A DNA stretch of 64,000 nucleotides from Tubiluchus corallicola (lineage: Eukaryota > Priapulida > Priapulimorpha > Priapulimorphida > Tubiluchidae), in the NCBI GenBank assembly GCA_030141605.1, contig JAQGDQ010000055.1, positions 250,001 to 314,000 on the forward strand, written 5' to 3'. This document shows positions 12,240 through 24,034 of this stretch, in pieces. The position numbers and the translations under genes are program-made. How positions within the stretch are numbered: the stretch's first letter is position 1; each line of letters opens with the position of its first letter. The notes under the pieces were generated by a model. That model was not told where the DNA came from. It saw only the letters and a list, made by a program, of their open reading frames with translations, and did no database searches.

Positions 12240-12345
12240 AATCACTTTAACTGCAATGACCAATAAACGGTTTTCGTGTTACAAATGGGGTTCGTCAAGG
12301 TGGCATTTTATCACCTCTCTTTTTCCATCTATATTAGCAACCGGT
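12240..12345 (+). pseudogene. Decayed LINE reverse-transcriptase fragment (motif B)
   Basis: A short + strand stretch translates to FRVTNGVRQGGILSPLFF, ending in LY and a stop. This is the RT motif-B signature (N-G-V-R-Q-G-G-x-L-S-P) of jockey/CR1-like non-LTR retrotransposons. Upstream sequence has stops and no further clear motif, so the fragment is badly degraded. Confidence 0.65.
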
Positions 12346-12837
12346 AAAAATATTTAGCAAACGTTACTATTTAATTGCACTGTGTAACCGTGTTGTTCAT
12401 AGATTCATTATGCTTTGTTTCGTTGAACCAAAATTCATTTTATAATTAGAATGCGTCTCTGTTCATATTCCTACTTTTGCTAATAAAGTACAAAGAACAA
12501 CTTTTGATATGCATTTTTCTGCAATTTCGTTTAGTTGTAGCGCTGTGTAGATCCTCAGCTTGTACCGTACAGTATATTGTTAAACCGCAATGGCGAGCCA
12601 AAGTGGAAAAAAAAACAGTAAAACAGTGAGCAAACAGGGAAATATTCGCACAAATGACGGGCTTATGAATGGCTTCTTAACAATTCCAGTCACGCAGTCA
12701 GAATTGATTCAATAATATAATCAAACTGCCTGGCAATTTATATTCGCCTTTTCAAGTAATTTAACCAATTACTGACTGCCCAACTAACAATCTTCGCAAC
12801 GTAGTTACGCACGACGGAGTTTTCCAATTATTATTAT

Positions 12838-12900
12838 GCGCACAATCGATCGCGCTTGCGCACTAGCCGGGATGACGGCCGCGGAATCCGTGCGAAGTTT
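12838..12900. promoter_or_regulatory. Candidate core promoter region of the SLC45 gene
   Basis: This locally GC-richer block lies about 400 bp upstream of the SLC45 start codon and contains GCGCTTGCGCA, one mismatch from the NRF-1 consensus YGCGCAYGCGCR, followed by GACGGCCGCGG. No TATA box is evident. Its role as promoter is inferred from position and composition only. Confidence 0.35.
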
Positions 12901-13291
12901 ACCTAGAATTTATACAACAGGCACGTAAGATTGCCATCGATGATCGTGCGACAGTGTTGATTTTGGAAGGAATGAAGAGAGATTGTAGGATTGTAGCCAA
13001 GGCTGTCTGTCTTCCTGCCTCTTTCATGTAGCTGCGCGGTGAGGAGACTGCACGAGTTTTCAAGAAATGAGAGAACCGCTGATTGAATCCGCTTCTCCGC
13101 GAGCCGCAGTTACTGTAATTTAGTGTAACGATTAAAGCTTTAAAATTATCATAAGAAGACACGTTTTTAATTTAGCGAAAGAACTGAACTGGTGAAGAAA
13201 GTGCGAGAGGATAAACTATAGGTTTTAAACGGGTTAAACTATTTTTACAAGTTCTGGAGTGTTTATTTGATTGACTCTCAGTGGGTGAGCG

Positions 13292-14861
13292 ATGTCTTTG
13301 GGTGTCATTTATCCCGTTTCAGTGACTGCTCTGAGACAGAGGGTAGCTGCCCTGCAGGCCACGTCGCAAGATGTCGTGGTGAAGACAGCTAAAATCGGGC
13401 AAGAGGCCACGTCCAAACTAAGACATGAAGCCACCACTGCGCTGGATAAAATTGGTGACCTTGTGACTGATCAGTATGACAGAATAACCACCAAAGAGTA
13501 TGAACACTTGACCACTCGGAAGACAGTGCTTCAACTTATTCGATTGAGTGCCGCCGTTTGTGGCATCGAGTTCTGCTATGCTGCCGAGACAGCTTTTGTC
13601 AGTCCAATTCTGCTGAAGTTGGGGGTGCCTGTGTACTTCATGACCTTCATCTGGTGCCTGAGTCCCATGTTGGGCTTCTTCCTCGTACCTCTGCTTGGTT
13701 CAATGAGTGACAGGTGTAGGTCGTTTCTAGGTCGTAGACGCCCGTTTATCTTGCTCCTATCAGTGGGCATCATCATAGGCTTAATTCTGGTTCCGAACGG
13801 GCAGCGGATGGGCGATTTCATTGGTGATAGTTCTATCAATGACAACATAACGAGTCCTGCACCGGTCCAAGCTAATTTCAGCCAAGAAATGTCTTCACTT
13901 ACAAACGTGACAACGGCAACAGATACGTACCAGTATTACAGACACAAACGTGGCGTTGTATTGACTATATTAGGTGTGGTGTTGCTTGACTTCAATGCTG
14001 ACGCAAATCAGTCACCTTGCAGGGCTTACCTTATAGACGTCACAGTCCCCGCTGACCATGCTGCTGGGTTAAGCACCTTTACCATAATGGCTGGGCTTGG
14101 AGGATCAATGGGATATTTACTGGGAGGTATCAACTGGGGCAGTACTTCATTGGGCGAGAATCTGGGAGGGCATGTGCACGTGGTTTTCACGTTGGTGTTG
14201 GTTGTATACATCATCTGCGTCATCGCCACAGTGACGAGTTTCAAAGAGATGCCACTGGATGAAATGGGTGTAGGTGTCGCCCACTTTCAGGGTCGATCGA
14301 AGAGGGTCGGCAGCGGAAAGAAGTTCAAGAAACTAACGAACGAAGACGATGATGAAGATGTTGATGATGAGGACAGTGTTATTGAAGATAAAGACGTTGA
14401 CAAATATCTACAACACACAAATTATGACGCAAGGGAAACCAGTAACAAAGATTTTGAAATGGCTTCACATGGTTACCAGAATTCAGAAACAAACAACCAG
14501 TATAATCTTCCTCAAGTCTCGGGTGCAAATCAGGCAAGTAGCAAAACTAACGTACCGGAAATAATACCGGAAAGAGTATCGATCAAAACTTATCTGAAAT
14601 CGATCATATTTATGCCAAACTCCATGCGTTTTTTGTGTCTGACTAATCTCTTCTGTTGGATGTCATTAGTCTGTTACTCGTTATATTTCACCGATTTCGT
14701 GGGGCAAGCTGTTTTTGGAGGAAACCCGGGTGCCCCGTCTGGCTCCACCTCTCATCTGAGGTACGAACATGGCGTCCGGACAGGTTGTTGGGGCATGGCT
14801 CTGTACTCGGCTTCTTGCTCGTTATACTCATTTCTCATTGAAAGATTGATAAAGCGATTTG
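13292..14861 (+). CDS. SLC45: SLC45-family sugar/proton transporter, exon 1
   Basis: The start codon ATG at 13292 opens a frame of 523 codons plus one base, ending at a donor (TTTG|GTAAGT). Residues 81-110, 113-139, 151-169, 221-250, 261-282 and 295-317 are predicted membrane segments 1-6. The motif DRCRSFLGRRRPF (residues 140-152) between segments 2 and 3 is the RxGRRRP signature of the SLC45/sucrose-transporter branch of the major facilitator superfamily. The loop before segment 4 has three N-glycosylation sequons (NITS, NFSQ, NVTT). A long acidic and basic cytoplasmic loop separates segments 6 and 7, with a run of Asp/Glu near residues 351-370. Segments 7 and 8 close the exon. Residues about 28-71 form an amphipathic stretch not usual for the family. 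Human SLC45A1/A4 are larger and A2/A3 smaller; I cannot assign an ortholog. Confidence 0.92.
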
Positions 14862-15615
14862 GTAAGTCAATATTTGCATTCCTGCAGATACTGTGCTAAA
14901 GTAAATGTTAGCTATTTAGAGACAGTGCGCTCAGCCATTTTCATGTCCTTCAGGCCATTAGGGCGCATCCAATTTGACAGCTTCATTCATCAGAAGCAAA
15001 TATCTCATCAACAGAGGATTAGTGAGTTTTTGCTATGTTTTAGTAATAATCAAGTGGGAGTTTTATTTCAGAATTTGTAGAAACGTTAGAATTTGTTGTA
15101 AAAATTAGGAGAAAAATAATGTAACAAATGTAGTAGCCCAACAGTGCAAAAGAACTGTCATTATCAAGCCTTTCACAAGACTAGATAAAAATTAGTACTT
15201 TAATCGTGTGTTATCGTTTCTTAGTACTACTGTAATAACAAGAAGTCATATTCAAGAAAGTTCTGTACAAGAATATGCTCCAGATTTTTAATTAAATATG
15301 GCAACATGTTCTGAAAATTAGGGAATGAGATGTATTTGACATGTCTTGTACAGTCAAACTCTCTAATACATGACAAATACAATTGTCGCAGACTCATGAT
15401 AACTGTGCAGATATCAACATTACACAGACTGAGTCATATTAATTGCTAGTTTTTGATGAAAAGTTATAGGCAAGAGTCGTATTTTTGCGTTTTCGGTTAG
15501 GTGCACCTTGACCGATTCGATTATGGATCACGAATATGTCTTTAACAAACTAACAAACCAATTGTGTTCTATATTACGAAAATTTGCTTATAATTGACTT
15601 TGTGGTTCGAAAATA
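14862..15615. other. SLC45 intron 1, first part; no gene seen
   Basis: Intron sequence after the GTAAGT donor. The reading frame running past the splice site into the intron soon stops, and nothing else is recognisable. Confidence 0.6.
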
Positions 15616-16007
15616 AGCCCTTTCACGGTTCCAGCGATTGATGGTGATCTTGAAAAGGTCAAAGGTTAAGCGTACCAGGCAACGCATTAAATACGTACAG
15701 TTGACAACGGCTCGTAGCCCAAGCTGTTGTAACAATAACAGGTTTAACATGTTATAACAGCTGGCTAGATCTTACCTAGTTCATTTTTTGCAGTTCCCAA
15801 GGAAAATTCTGCTAGTAAATCACTCTACGCACAGACTGGTGCACAATTAAGTAAAATCCACGTAAAACAATTGAAGTTGTTGAACTGACAAGGCTTTGCT
15901 TTACCAACACGTCATGTGGCAGTTGTAGTTAAGACGCGTTGCTGTGATACACTTAACTTTTGACCTATATCAACTGAGCGTGCGCATAGCGAAACTGTGA
16001 AAGGGCT
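15616..16007. mobile_element. TIR element family C, copy 2 (392 bp)
   Basis: The ends are AGCCCTTTCACGGTTCCAGC and the reverse complement of GCGAAACTGTGAAAGGGCT, clear terminal inverted repeats matching the copy at 959-2500. TA precedes the left end; the right flank reads GA, probably a mutated target duplication. No coding capacity. It sits in SLC45 intron 1. Confidence 0.75.
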
Positions 16008-16989
16008 GATAATTTCAACGTTGGCTTACAAACCCCCCTGAATTTTTTTTAAAATGACCTTGTACTGGATCCTTGACCTGGGATTTATATTGTGTAATCG
16101 ACCATAACTTTATAATGACTTTTCGCATGTTTAGATATTTTGCGCCGCTAGTTGTTCCACTCTTTCTTCTGCACTGCACTTAATGCAGCTTTAGTGAAAT
16201 AACACAGATCCAAACTCCCAGTTGTTATTATCATTCTTGAACGTGCGCAAATTTTAAATTGCCGCTCGGATTTATAGACTTGCCAAACTAAATACGGAAA
16301 TATGATTACGTCACAGGTGAAGCCGGGCGTATCAAATCTTCAAGCATGGCTCCAGGACAGGGTTGCAGCTTAATTTCAAGGGGGTAGCTTAAATTGAAGC
16401 TGAAATTGCATAAATTGATTTACTGTTCACGTGGTTGCTAAATTAGATCCAATTTTTTTGTCTCGTATGGTCTTTTTAATTGAACGCCCGATACACTACA
16501 TTTGAATCCGCTTTGCCTGGTTTAAATACCGATTTCTCCTGGGACCTATGTGTTTGTATGAAAACGATATTGGTTTTACATTGGACGTTGTTCATGTTTG
16601 CCTTCGCTTTAGCAGGATAATCGAATTCGACCTGCTGAATTCACAACTGAGTTCGTTTTGTGTTGATAGAATCGCGCTTTGCAGACGATTTTGTCATAAA
16701 TGTCAAAATAACGTGAAAGAAACATCGCACCCAAGGCGATAACTCTTTCCCTCGCTTGGCGTGAGAAGCAAACAATAAGCCTCGGCGTGAATGGACGTCC
16801 AACATGCTAATGTTTGCAGATAATTAATGAACTGAATGCAGGTAATGACTCCTGATAAATTAAAACTGAATAATGTCAGCAAACTGGCTCATTAAATCGC
16901 TGCAATTTCGCATTGTGAAATTCGAACGGAAATTGCTTCTGGAAATTTTTTCTGACTAAATTCCCTGCATGCGACATCTTTAAACCAAA

Positions 16990-17445
16990 ACCGGACCTAA
17001 TCTTAAACTGTAGGTCAAAACAATCTACTCTTTAAAATATTGAAAGGAAACCTACTATTTTTTCAAAAATGACTTACGTTTAAGAATTATTACCACACAA
17101 ACAAAATTTCACGTACGCGCCACTAGTTGTTCGCTGTTACAAGCATTCGCCATTCGTTGGTTACACAGGCACTAGCGCCTGCATTTCGAAAACAAGTTTT
17201 GCACAAAAACAGGTGCTGTACCTCTCAATTCAGATGTGTTAATTTGTGACGAACTGCACATGTTCGGCAGCTCAGTCGTGAGCACAGCGATAAATTTGAA
17301 ATTTGAATTTATTAATTAAGTTTCTATTCTATTATTGAATTATCAGAAATGCTTTTGCAGCATCAATTGCGTTAAAATGTATAATTTTTATCGGACTTGA
17401 AAATGGGGTAGTATATGAAAAATCGCCCCTTTTCCTTTAAGATTT
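16990..17445 (-). repeat. Dispersed repeat family A, copy 2 (internally deleted)
   Basis: It aligns with the copies at 7765-8405 and 40467-41112 but lacks the GGCTGGAGG end and a segment of about 150 bp in the middle. It keeps the TTTAAAATATTGAAAGGAAA and GAAATTTGAATTT landmarks and the ATGAAAAATC end. Confidence 0.7.
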
Positions 17446-18399
17446 GTGGATATATTTTCAAAAATTCTTTCCAATACTCAAATGCCAGAAACTATATTAC
17501 GTAATTTTATTTGTAAATGCATTATATGCATGAAGTTTTGATCACGATATTAAAAGAAAGAATAACAGGGAATCGCTTGAAAATCACCGCACGCTGTTAC
17601 ACACGCATGAGTATAAACACAAAAATTTTACGTCATTCCGTTAAATTTTTCCAAAGATACAGATGTTTTAAAACAAAAGACAAAAAATAAATGGTGGAAT
17701 AAATTTTGCCCCAAATTTATAAACTTACAGCAAGTGTTAAACCCACATTTTTCTTGACAACAAATTTTAATCTATGCTTTAGTTTCTGTGGTGAAGATCA
17801 TGATGCAAACTAGTTCATTTATTTATTGGTTTGCTGCCATGAATTGAGTGTTTTTACGTGAACATGGCTGTTTTTCAAATTTAGATTAGCCGACATTAAT
17901 TGTGGTGGCATTTAATTTTTTTAATATGCAAAAGTTCTTCGGCTATAACACTACTAAAACTCTAATCTTGTGACTTTCGCAGCGAAACATTAATGCTGCG
18001 CTGTGAAATTTCTACATTGTAGAGTGCTAATATTATTGTAGTTTAAATTTCGTCACATTTTTCTGCGCCACCCGATATATGTCAATATTCCGCAGTGAAA
18101 CCCTGAAGGCAGCCTCAGATTGCAGTTAATTTGAAATTACTATGTAGAGTGTCATGATGGATGGAGTGCCCAAGTTTGTAATCCCTTGTCCGGGCTGTTA
18201 ATGAGAAAGAGAGGTTTCCGGGGACGTCTCGTTGCGCCTCTCTCTCTCCCTAATCTGTGGGATTATGTTAACTTCCATGCAAAATCATATGCAGTAACAG
18301 AACAGTAAAATATATCCTGCGTAGAAAATAAAAATCAATATTAGCATCAGTGAACTAGTCGAAACACATAAAGAAACTTAAAGCGGAAGAAAGGGCAAT
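17446..18399. other. SLC45 intron 1, middle; no gene seen
   Basis: AT-rich intron sequence with no recognisable element or reading frame. Confidence 0.5.
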
Positions 18400-18990
18400 T
18401 CTTAAAGTTGTACCAAAAGATGCAAAGTTATATGCCTCAGCATTAGGCTTAACTGCTTGAAAGACTTATGTAACTAGTTCACGCAACCTGGTTAAACGAC
18501 ACACACTTACCTTCCCAGTGATTCACAAAAAATCGTATTTTTTGTCTTATTGCTAAAATAAAGTAATTTAAACTTTGATTAGTTAGCGAAGAGTGTGCTA
18601 CGAATGCTCTGATAACTTTTTCAAACTTTACACAATGTTATCTAAGGTTGTTTCAAGCGGCTTGCCGTTAAAATGGCTGCGCCTAACGAGGCAATCACGT
18701 GAGTTTTATTCACAAGTTTTATACAGCGTTACTGGCGACTCAAGCCCTGCACGCAAAAAGGCAGCATGTAAGTGGTATAAAATTCCAAGACGAATTTTTA
18801 AGCTTTATGTAAGTTGGGGAACAGCGGAACTAGTTGTGACATTTAACTTAGGTACATTTATAGCAGAAGTAGTAACAGAAACGAATTACGTGCTATAGTC
18901 AGAGCTTAAAATGTAGCCAATTGCCGAGAAACAAAAATCAGTTAGATCGACTGGAAAGTCTGTTCATTTTAATGCTGTATTAATGCTTTA
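18400..18990 (+). repeat. Dispersed repeat family B, copy 2
   Basis: This matches the right half of the copies at 9600-10240 and 22300-22960, including AAAATGGCTGCGCCTAACG and the stretch TAAGTGGTATAAAATT. The left arm of the palindrome is missing. The right flank from about 18840 (GTGACATTTAACTTAGGTA) is shared closely with the 22.9 kb copy. Confidence 0.65.
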
Positions 18991-19392
18991 AAGCCTTTAC
19001 AAGAGTGTGATATCAAGAATCAAGGTTTTTAATGGTAGTGAAACTTGTTGCACATGTTAATTTTGCACTGCTCTTTGTATAAAATTATCTTTGCCCTAAA
19101 ATTTACATCATGCGCAACTCTTCTCCTGAGTTTTCTAGATTGCATCTTGTTAGTCTAGTTGTTCCACTTTAACATTCTGGTTGGATCTATTTATTATTTC
19201 TCTGCGAATCTCAAAACAGAAAACGTGCCACTAATCCTAATTTGTATATTTTACCTGAATTCTTACGCTGTCATGCAGTAATATGGGGTAGTGAATGGCA
19301 CCTCGTTTTTCTTGATCAATAACTTTCTTGTGATAATGGACAACAGCGTTATTAACTGAATGATGATCATATTGAGTTTCTTTTATTTGCAG

Positions 19393-19568
19393 GGGCTAGA
19401 AAGGTTTACATATGTAGTCAGCTAGTATACACAGTTGGTGCCATGATAATGGCGGCTAGTAGAAATGTCTACATAGTCACAATTCTGTCTTGTTCAGCTG
19501 GTGTTATGTACGCTACATTGTTTACCATGCCGTATCTTCTTATAGCACAGTATCATTGCAATAACACG
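19393..19568 (+). CDS. SLC45: SLC45-family transporter, exon 2
   Basis: The exon follows the acceptor TTTATTTGCAG and completes the codon split after 14861. It encodes 58 whole codons after the split Gly, reading ARKVYICSQLVYTVGAM and later GVMYATLFTMPYLLIAQY, membrane segments 9 and 10. The G-x-M-Y-A-T-L-F-T-x-P-Y motif is strongly characteristic of SLC45 proteins. The donor is AACACG|GTATGT and the exon ends in phase 0. Confidence 0.9.
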
Positions 19569-19749
19569 GTATGTAACTGTATCTCAGTTTGTTTTTCCTT
19601 ATAATGTTGTCTGTCTTACTAAGCATAGCGTTACTTAATACGACTTTTCTTTTTGACCAATGCATGATTTTGTACCTTGCTATTCCACTCATACTATGCA
19701 CCACAACACACCAAACTACACCTCACCACAGCATTTTGCACCGTATCGT

Positions 19750-20152
19750 ACTGTACAATTCCGTACCTTGCCATTCCATGTCGTGCTGTACTGTGCCATA
19801 TAGTGCCATACTATACCATGCAGAACCATACCGTACTATGCAATACCACAGTGTACAATAAGGTACCATACCGTACCATGCAGTACCATGGTATACCATG
19901 CCGTATCATAGTGAATGATACCATACCATTCTACACCATACCATACCACATCATGTAATATCATACCATACCATACTATACCATACCATGCCATACCGTA
20001 CATTACCGTTCCGTACTGTACCGTACTGTACTGTAAAATACATACCATACCATACCATACCATACCATACCATACCATACCATACCATACCATACCATAC
20101 CATACCATACCATACCATACCATACCATACCATACCATACCATACCATACCA
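19750..20152. repeat. (CCATA)n pentanucleotide satellite
   Basis: A core of about 22 perfect CATAC units (about 20042-20152) is preceded by some 300 bp of decaying units (CCGTA, CCATG, CTGTA variants). It lies in SLC45 intron 2, 180 bp after the donor and 415 bp before the last exon. All reading frames through it are repeat artefacts of the YHTIP/WYGMV type. Confidence 0.97.
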
Positions 20153-20567
20153 TGGCATATCATTCTGCGATTTTTAACTGACTTTTAGAATATGTTGGTT
20201 GTTTCATACATCTTCAGTTAACTTAGCTAACTCCATAATACCAATGGGTTCGATGTCTTTAAATGCTTCTTTATCGCCTCCTGCGTCTTTAAATTGTTTC
20301 TAATGTTTTAATATGGCTTCGCACGTCTTCAAGTGGCTTCACATGGTTTCAAACGTCATCAGAAGACTTCCTGACGAAAAATATAACACCAGTTAATGAA
20401 GTAACAACGTAAAGTAACGTTTATTTAGCGCCCATCATCTTATAACAATGTTTTCACGAAAAATCTCAGCAATGTTTAGCACCAACACTGATTTAATTTC
20501 ACCCAGTAGCTGAACTGAATCTACCTACACAACTGCAATCTACTTACATTTTTTTTATTTTTCACAG

Positions 20568-20795
20568 CACCAGCAGTTGATTGATGGAGAAACGAACGAG
20601 CAGCAGATCAGAGGGATTGGAACCGATGTAGCCATTGTCAGCAGCATGGTGTTCTTGGCGCAGTTCATACTCTCCGCCGCCATGGGCAGTATAGTGCACG
20701 CCACGGGTACAACTGCAGCCGTCATGGTCTGCGCAAGCGTACTAAGCTTCTGTGGTGCAGTGAGCGCCACCCAAGTGCTGTATGTCGACTTGTGA
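20568..20795 (+). CDS. SLC45: SLC45-family transporter, exon 3 (C-terminus)
   Basis: The exon opens in phase 0 after TTTTTCACAG and encodes 75 residues to a TGA stop. GTDVAIVSSMVFLAQFILS and the following GSIVHATGTT form membrane segments 11 and 12 and match the conserved end of SLC45 transporters. The three exons give 657 residues with 12 predicted segments, so the gene is complete. Known relatives move sugars with protons across plasma or vesicle membranes, and one acts in melanosome pH control; the substrate here is not shown. An AATAAA at 21131 is a possible polyadenylation signal. Confidence 0.9.
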   Translation, partial: HQQLIDGETNEQQIRGIGTDVAIVSSMVFLAQFILSAAMGSIVHATGTTAAVMVCASVLSFCGAVSATQVLYVDL

Positions 20796-21565
20796 TTCGC
20801 CATTTTGCACTGCTGATTATTCGAAAGACTTGAAAATTTATTGAAATTTTCACTGCTTAGTGAAACTATTTAGCACATAACAGTTTTTGAGCTCTAAAAG
20901 AGACTTTATCAGTGCTTAAAAATCATAATTAAGAAATTGTTCTTAGTCCTAAAATAATGGCAGTCTTTTACTGCGGTGCTGATAATTAAATCAACGTTTC
21001 ATAAAGGATTAACTGTTAGTGCTTTTAAAAGAGTGACGCTGTTGCCAGATTCAAGATGCTTAAACGTAATCATCTATTAATTCTAATTAATCTGTCATAA
21101 ACGTCTGATCTTTTAATGGAATGGCGCATGAATAAAATGAGAGGTAAAGGGACGTTTGAAAGAGACGCGCATGTTATGCGGAGACATTCAGAAGGGCTTC
21201 TCCAATATGCAAATTATAAACACATAATGTTTAGTTAGCTTGTTTCTCTAGTCAATCAAATGCTCCAGAGTAAATAAGTCGGTCTCTGGAGGGTTAGTGA
21301 AAAGCCATTTAATATGGCGGGTAGTTATAGAACTTATATCGTGGTTATTTTTGTTACTGCAGCAGTCTAGTAACTAACTTGTATTCCTGTCCATAGCAAT
21401 AAATTTTCGTTCTACGACAACATTTAGTGGCACCTTGTTTTTGTCAGCAAAGGCAAGTACTTTTCTTTTGTCTGGCTCACTGTCCCTTTCCCATTTTAGC
21501 TTCACCGTCTCCGTTTATAAAGTTTATTGGCTACAGTTTACATTTTCCCACACACAAGAAATTAG
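20796..21565. other. 3' flank of SLC45; no gene seen
   Basis: Likely 3' untranslated region then intergenic DNA. AATAAA at 21131-21136 is the first good candidate polyadenylation signal after the stop. Confidence 0.4.
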
Positions 21566-21645
21566 TTCGTGAAGCGAATTAGGATTATGATTAGGGTTGA
21601 GTTAGGATTAGGGTTGGGTTATGATTAGGGTTAGAGTTAGGGTAT
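21566..21645. repeat. Interstitial telomere-like TTAGGG repeats
   Basis: About 80 bp holds degenerate GATTAGGGTT, GTTAGGAT, GGGTTGGGTT and TTAGAGTTAGGG units. The base unit is the TTAGGG common to most animals, not the arthropod TTAGG, but the tract is too short and degenerate to be diagnostic. Confidence 0.7.
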
Positions 21646-22299
21646 TTAAATTGTGTGGGGAGTTGTTGACTCCTTCCAGTTTATTAATAGTAAAACAGAA
21701 AAATATTCAGTATTCTGCCAACTTCTTCAAAAGCCATCCAAAGATGTCAGTAAATGTGAAATAAAATCATGTCACGCCAGCTCTGCAACTGTTGTCACAG
21801 AGAATTTGTTACTTTTGTGAACTGTTTACAATATTCAAATATCACTTTATGATTGCTCTGGAGAATTAGCACCAGTGAATTGTTAACAGGAAAATTCGTA
21901 ACAAACTGCGCTAATTGCTTTAATTATTGTTGCACATGTCCTAAAAGCTAAATAATCAAAATAGAAGTGAAAACCGAATATTAGTGAAAAGTGTAACACT
22001 TTATTTACAAGTAAGTCGAAGTTGCAAATGGTGCTATACATAGCATGATTCTACAATTACCAGAACTTTGCAAATTCAAAAAGAATATACATTGGATTCT
22101 GGTAAATGTGCCTGTACTCCTAGACGAAATTCGAACGTTTCCCATTTTTGGATGCCGTAAATTACAATGAGTAGAGCTATTTTCTACTATTTATAGCTAA
22201 ACCCATCTAGTTATTGACCTAATTTAAAGGACAAGACAAGAGGTACCTGAAGTAGATTTCAGAAAAATCGCCTCGCCTTAAAAATTATATTACTTTACA

Positions 22300-22960
22300 G
22301 CATTTTTATTTTTTGTTTGTTTTCAGTTAAAATTCCCGCACAACTGTTCGGACGGCGCCATTACATAACGTCAGCTACGCAAACGTAAATCAGGGGAAGA
22401 AAAAACAATGTTAAATTATGTTCCAAAAAACTTTCCATACGAATCTATGTTACTTAGCATTTCGCTTACCTGCTGGAAAGACTTATGTAGCTATAAATAA
22501 TAATTCAAACTGTTCGTGCCAATTGGTAAAATGTCGTTGGATCACCCTCCAGGGTACGTCACTCACTAACCGAAAACGTATTTTTAATCTTATGACAAGA
22601 TGCAGTAATTTAAAATTTTACTTAGTTTGTAACTTGTATGCTACGCATGCTATTATTATTTTTCAAACTATTATTATTTTTCAAACATTTTTCAAAGTAA
22701 CGTTATATAAACTACGTACCATTAAAATGCCTGCGCCTGACGGTCATCGCGTTTAAATTACAAATTTTATACAGCGTTACTGCCGACGCAAGCCCTGCAT
22801 GCAAAAAGGCAGTACGTAAGTGACTAGCAGTAGCATTATTAGTGACTAGCAGAACTAGTAGTGACATTTAACTTAGGTATATTTATAGCAGAAGTAGTAA
22901 CAGAAACGAATTATGTTCTATAATCAGAACCGAGAAACAAAAATCAGTTAGATCGACTGT
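22300..22960. repeat. Palindromic dispersed repeat family B, copy 3
   Basis: The inverted arms are at about 22326-22375 (TTAAAATTCCCGCACAACTG) and 22722-22760 (AAAATGCCTGCGCCTGACGG). The interior ATCAGGGGAAGAAAA and the flank through GTGACATTTAACTTAGGTA are shared with the copies at 9.6-10.2 kb and 18.4-19.0 kb. Confidence 0.7.
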
Positions 22961-23314
22961 CAAGTCTGTTCATTTTAATGCTGTCTTACCATATTGACAT
23001 GTTTTTTTTGATACGCAATAGTTCAAACAACGTGTAGCCAGTGTGCTGAAAGTGTTTTGTTACTATGTAACTTGAAGGTTTCGTTACATTTTTTAGACAT
23101 TTACATGACTAATCCAACTTCTCAATGAAGACAGGATTGCTTAACTATCGCATAATGCAGCGAGACTACATACAAATGCACATGTTGACTACAGAATATC
23201 ATAAAGTATTTACAATTATATTTTACAATTATAAGTAGAACAACAATTTTATTCTCAAAGACAAGATTCTAAATAGACGTCACTCGGTTGATTTTTTGAC
23301 CTTTTAGTCGGCTG

Positions 23315-23316
23315 TG

Positions 23317-23355
<39 letters not shown>

Positions 23356-23385
23356 TTCACACATTCACACACACACACACACACA

Positions 23386-23464
<79 letters not shown>
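23315..23464. repeat. (CT)n(CA)n(CGCA)n compound microsatellite
   Basis: A CT tract of about 40 bp runs into CA repeats, then GCAC tetramers, then a second CA tract. No coding meaning. Confidence 0.98.
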
Positions 23465-23466
<2 letters not shown>

Positions 23467-24034
23467 CCCCTTTCTCTGCTCAATATAAAGTTTTAATTTC
23501 AATGCTTGCCGAATTTTGCATAACCAAAGAAAGCAGGAAAACAGTTTCAATCTTTTTTGTTTTATTCAGGATACTAGAGCCTGTATTGATGTTTGCAGTA
23601 TTGGTAGTACAGACAAAGACTTGAGAAGGCTGAAAAGGTCTCTTTCTTTAGAGCAACCTTTCCAAGGCTGTTCCACAAGCCAGCAGTTTTCAGATAATTG
23701 ATAAACTCGTCTTTATGTCACGCGTACTTTCAGATTAATTCAATTACCTTCAATGATGGAGTCTTTAATAGGATTCACTAAAGAAGACTTTCTAATGTGA
23801 GAAACCTCAGAAAGTAACGAAAACGCCATTCTGCATTGATTCACGCATTCCCCTAACGACAGTTCGTTAAGGTGTTTAGACATTAATTAAGAAAACACGA
23901 TGAACAATGGAAGAAAAAATTTTTCTGGAAGATTTTTCTTTACAAATTGTTAAAATGGGCAACAAAAACATTTTTGCTTTGCACAGTTTCGTTATCACTG
24001 GAATTGAATTCTCCTAAATGTCAGTATCATTGAG

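Noticed and set aside
12899-13162. Antisense 87-residue frame upstream of SLC45
   Set aside because: No family resemblance; it overlaps the likely 5' untranslated region and promoter of SLC45.
19589-20188. Several overlapping frames rich in YHTIP or WYGMV
   Set aside because: They are the (CCATA)n satellite read in every frame and on both strands.
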